Of a DNA stretch of 64,000 bases, positions 63,937 through 64,000 are shown one piece after another. The notes under the pieces are model-generated. The model saw nothing but the letters and a program-made list of their open reading frames with translations. It searched no databases and was not told where the DNA came from. A program made the translations under genes and the position numbers. The stretch is from assembly GCF_002213415.1 (NCBI RefSeq), contig NZ_NJGU01000008.1, positions 1 to 64,000 on the forward strand, written 5' to 3'. This DNA comes from Herbaspirillum robiniae (GTDB taxonomy: Bacteria; Pseudomonadota; Gammaproteobacteria; Burkholderiales; Burkholderiaceae_D). The number at the start of each line of letters is the position of its first letter. The stretch's first letter is position 1.

Positions 63937-64000
63937 GTGCTGCATCAGATCATCGACCGCAGGCTAGCTGGCAAGAACAAGAGCATTGCCAACCGGGAGC
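63937..64000 (+). CDS. yeaH: YeaH/YhbH family protein, 5' end only
   Basis: The gene starts at GTG with AGGAG seven bases upstream and is cut by the window end. The visible 21 residues, MLHQIIDRRLAGKNKSIANR, match the start of YeaH (UPF0229). In many proteobacteria prkA (yeaG), yeaH and spoVR (ycgB) form one operon, so spoVR is expected beyond the window. Confidence 0.9.
   Translation, partial: MLHQIIDRRLAGKNKSIANRE

Overview
This 64 kb window is a high-GC betaproteobacterial chromosome segment. Gene content and protein style (OmpC-type betaproteobacterial porin, SAH riboswitch before ahcY, PHB-era Burkholderiales housekeeping genes, short sigma70 leaders) point to Oxalobacteraceae, most likely Herbaspirillum or a close relative. 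The genus is an inference from recognised proteins, not a search result. Almost all of the window is core genome. I see no prophage, insertion sequence, CRISPR array or secondary-metabolite cluster.

Layout. 1-300: two tandem strong promoters with AT-rich upstream elements fire leftward out of the window, probably into an rRNA operon. 435-4626 (minus): SAM-cycle block metK, ahcY behind a SAH riboswitch, a small membrane protein and metF. 4821-13520: two lipid A acyltransferases, dapF, a Sel1-repeat protein, a major porin, DUF484, xerC and a Fur/Zur-family regulator. 13560-18978: HAD nucleotidase, TraB/GumN protein, argB, and the birA-coaX-SPOR operon. 19129-22795: VanZ-like protein, 2Fe-2S ferredoxin, alpha/beta hydrolase and D,D-carboxypeptidase. 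22796-23718 is a gene-free repeat mosaic. 23719-26112: ahpC/ahpF with an OxyR-like promoter. 26492-33328: thioesterase, pckG, a LysR/quinone-oxidoreductase pair, a hydroxyacid dehydrogenase and an unrecognised protein.

33783-41825: a large soluble double-sensor/CheW protein behind a perfect sigma54 promoter, a one-domain asparaginase, the yeiE/yeiH pair, an AtaL-like protein and a Rep helicase. 42111-47529: an amino-acid ABC transporter lacking its ATPase gene, a flavoprotein, slyX, dinB and rdgC. 47648-54794: NYN/LOTUS RNase-like protein, two small unknown genes, a TetR regulator, a stand-alone second EF-G, and a class II aldolase divergent from a LysR gene. 54910-55203: tRNA-Asp with a duplicated 3' end and a broken tRNA copy. 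55327-60474 (minus): nitroreductase, then the conserved rpmH-rnpA-yidD-yidC-mnmE cluster. 60475-61904 is non-coding, and instead of dnaA the next gene is prkA, followed by the first codons of yeaH.

The features most worth a second look are the sigma54-driven double-Cache/CheW protein, the tRNA-Asp duplication scar, the repeat mosaic at 23 kb, a candidate C-rich small RNA after mnmE, and the missing rpmH-dnaA adjacency.
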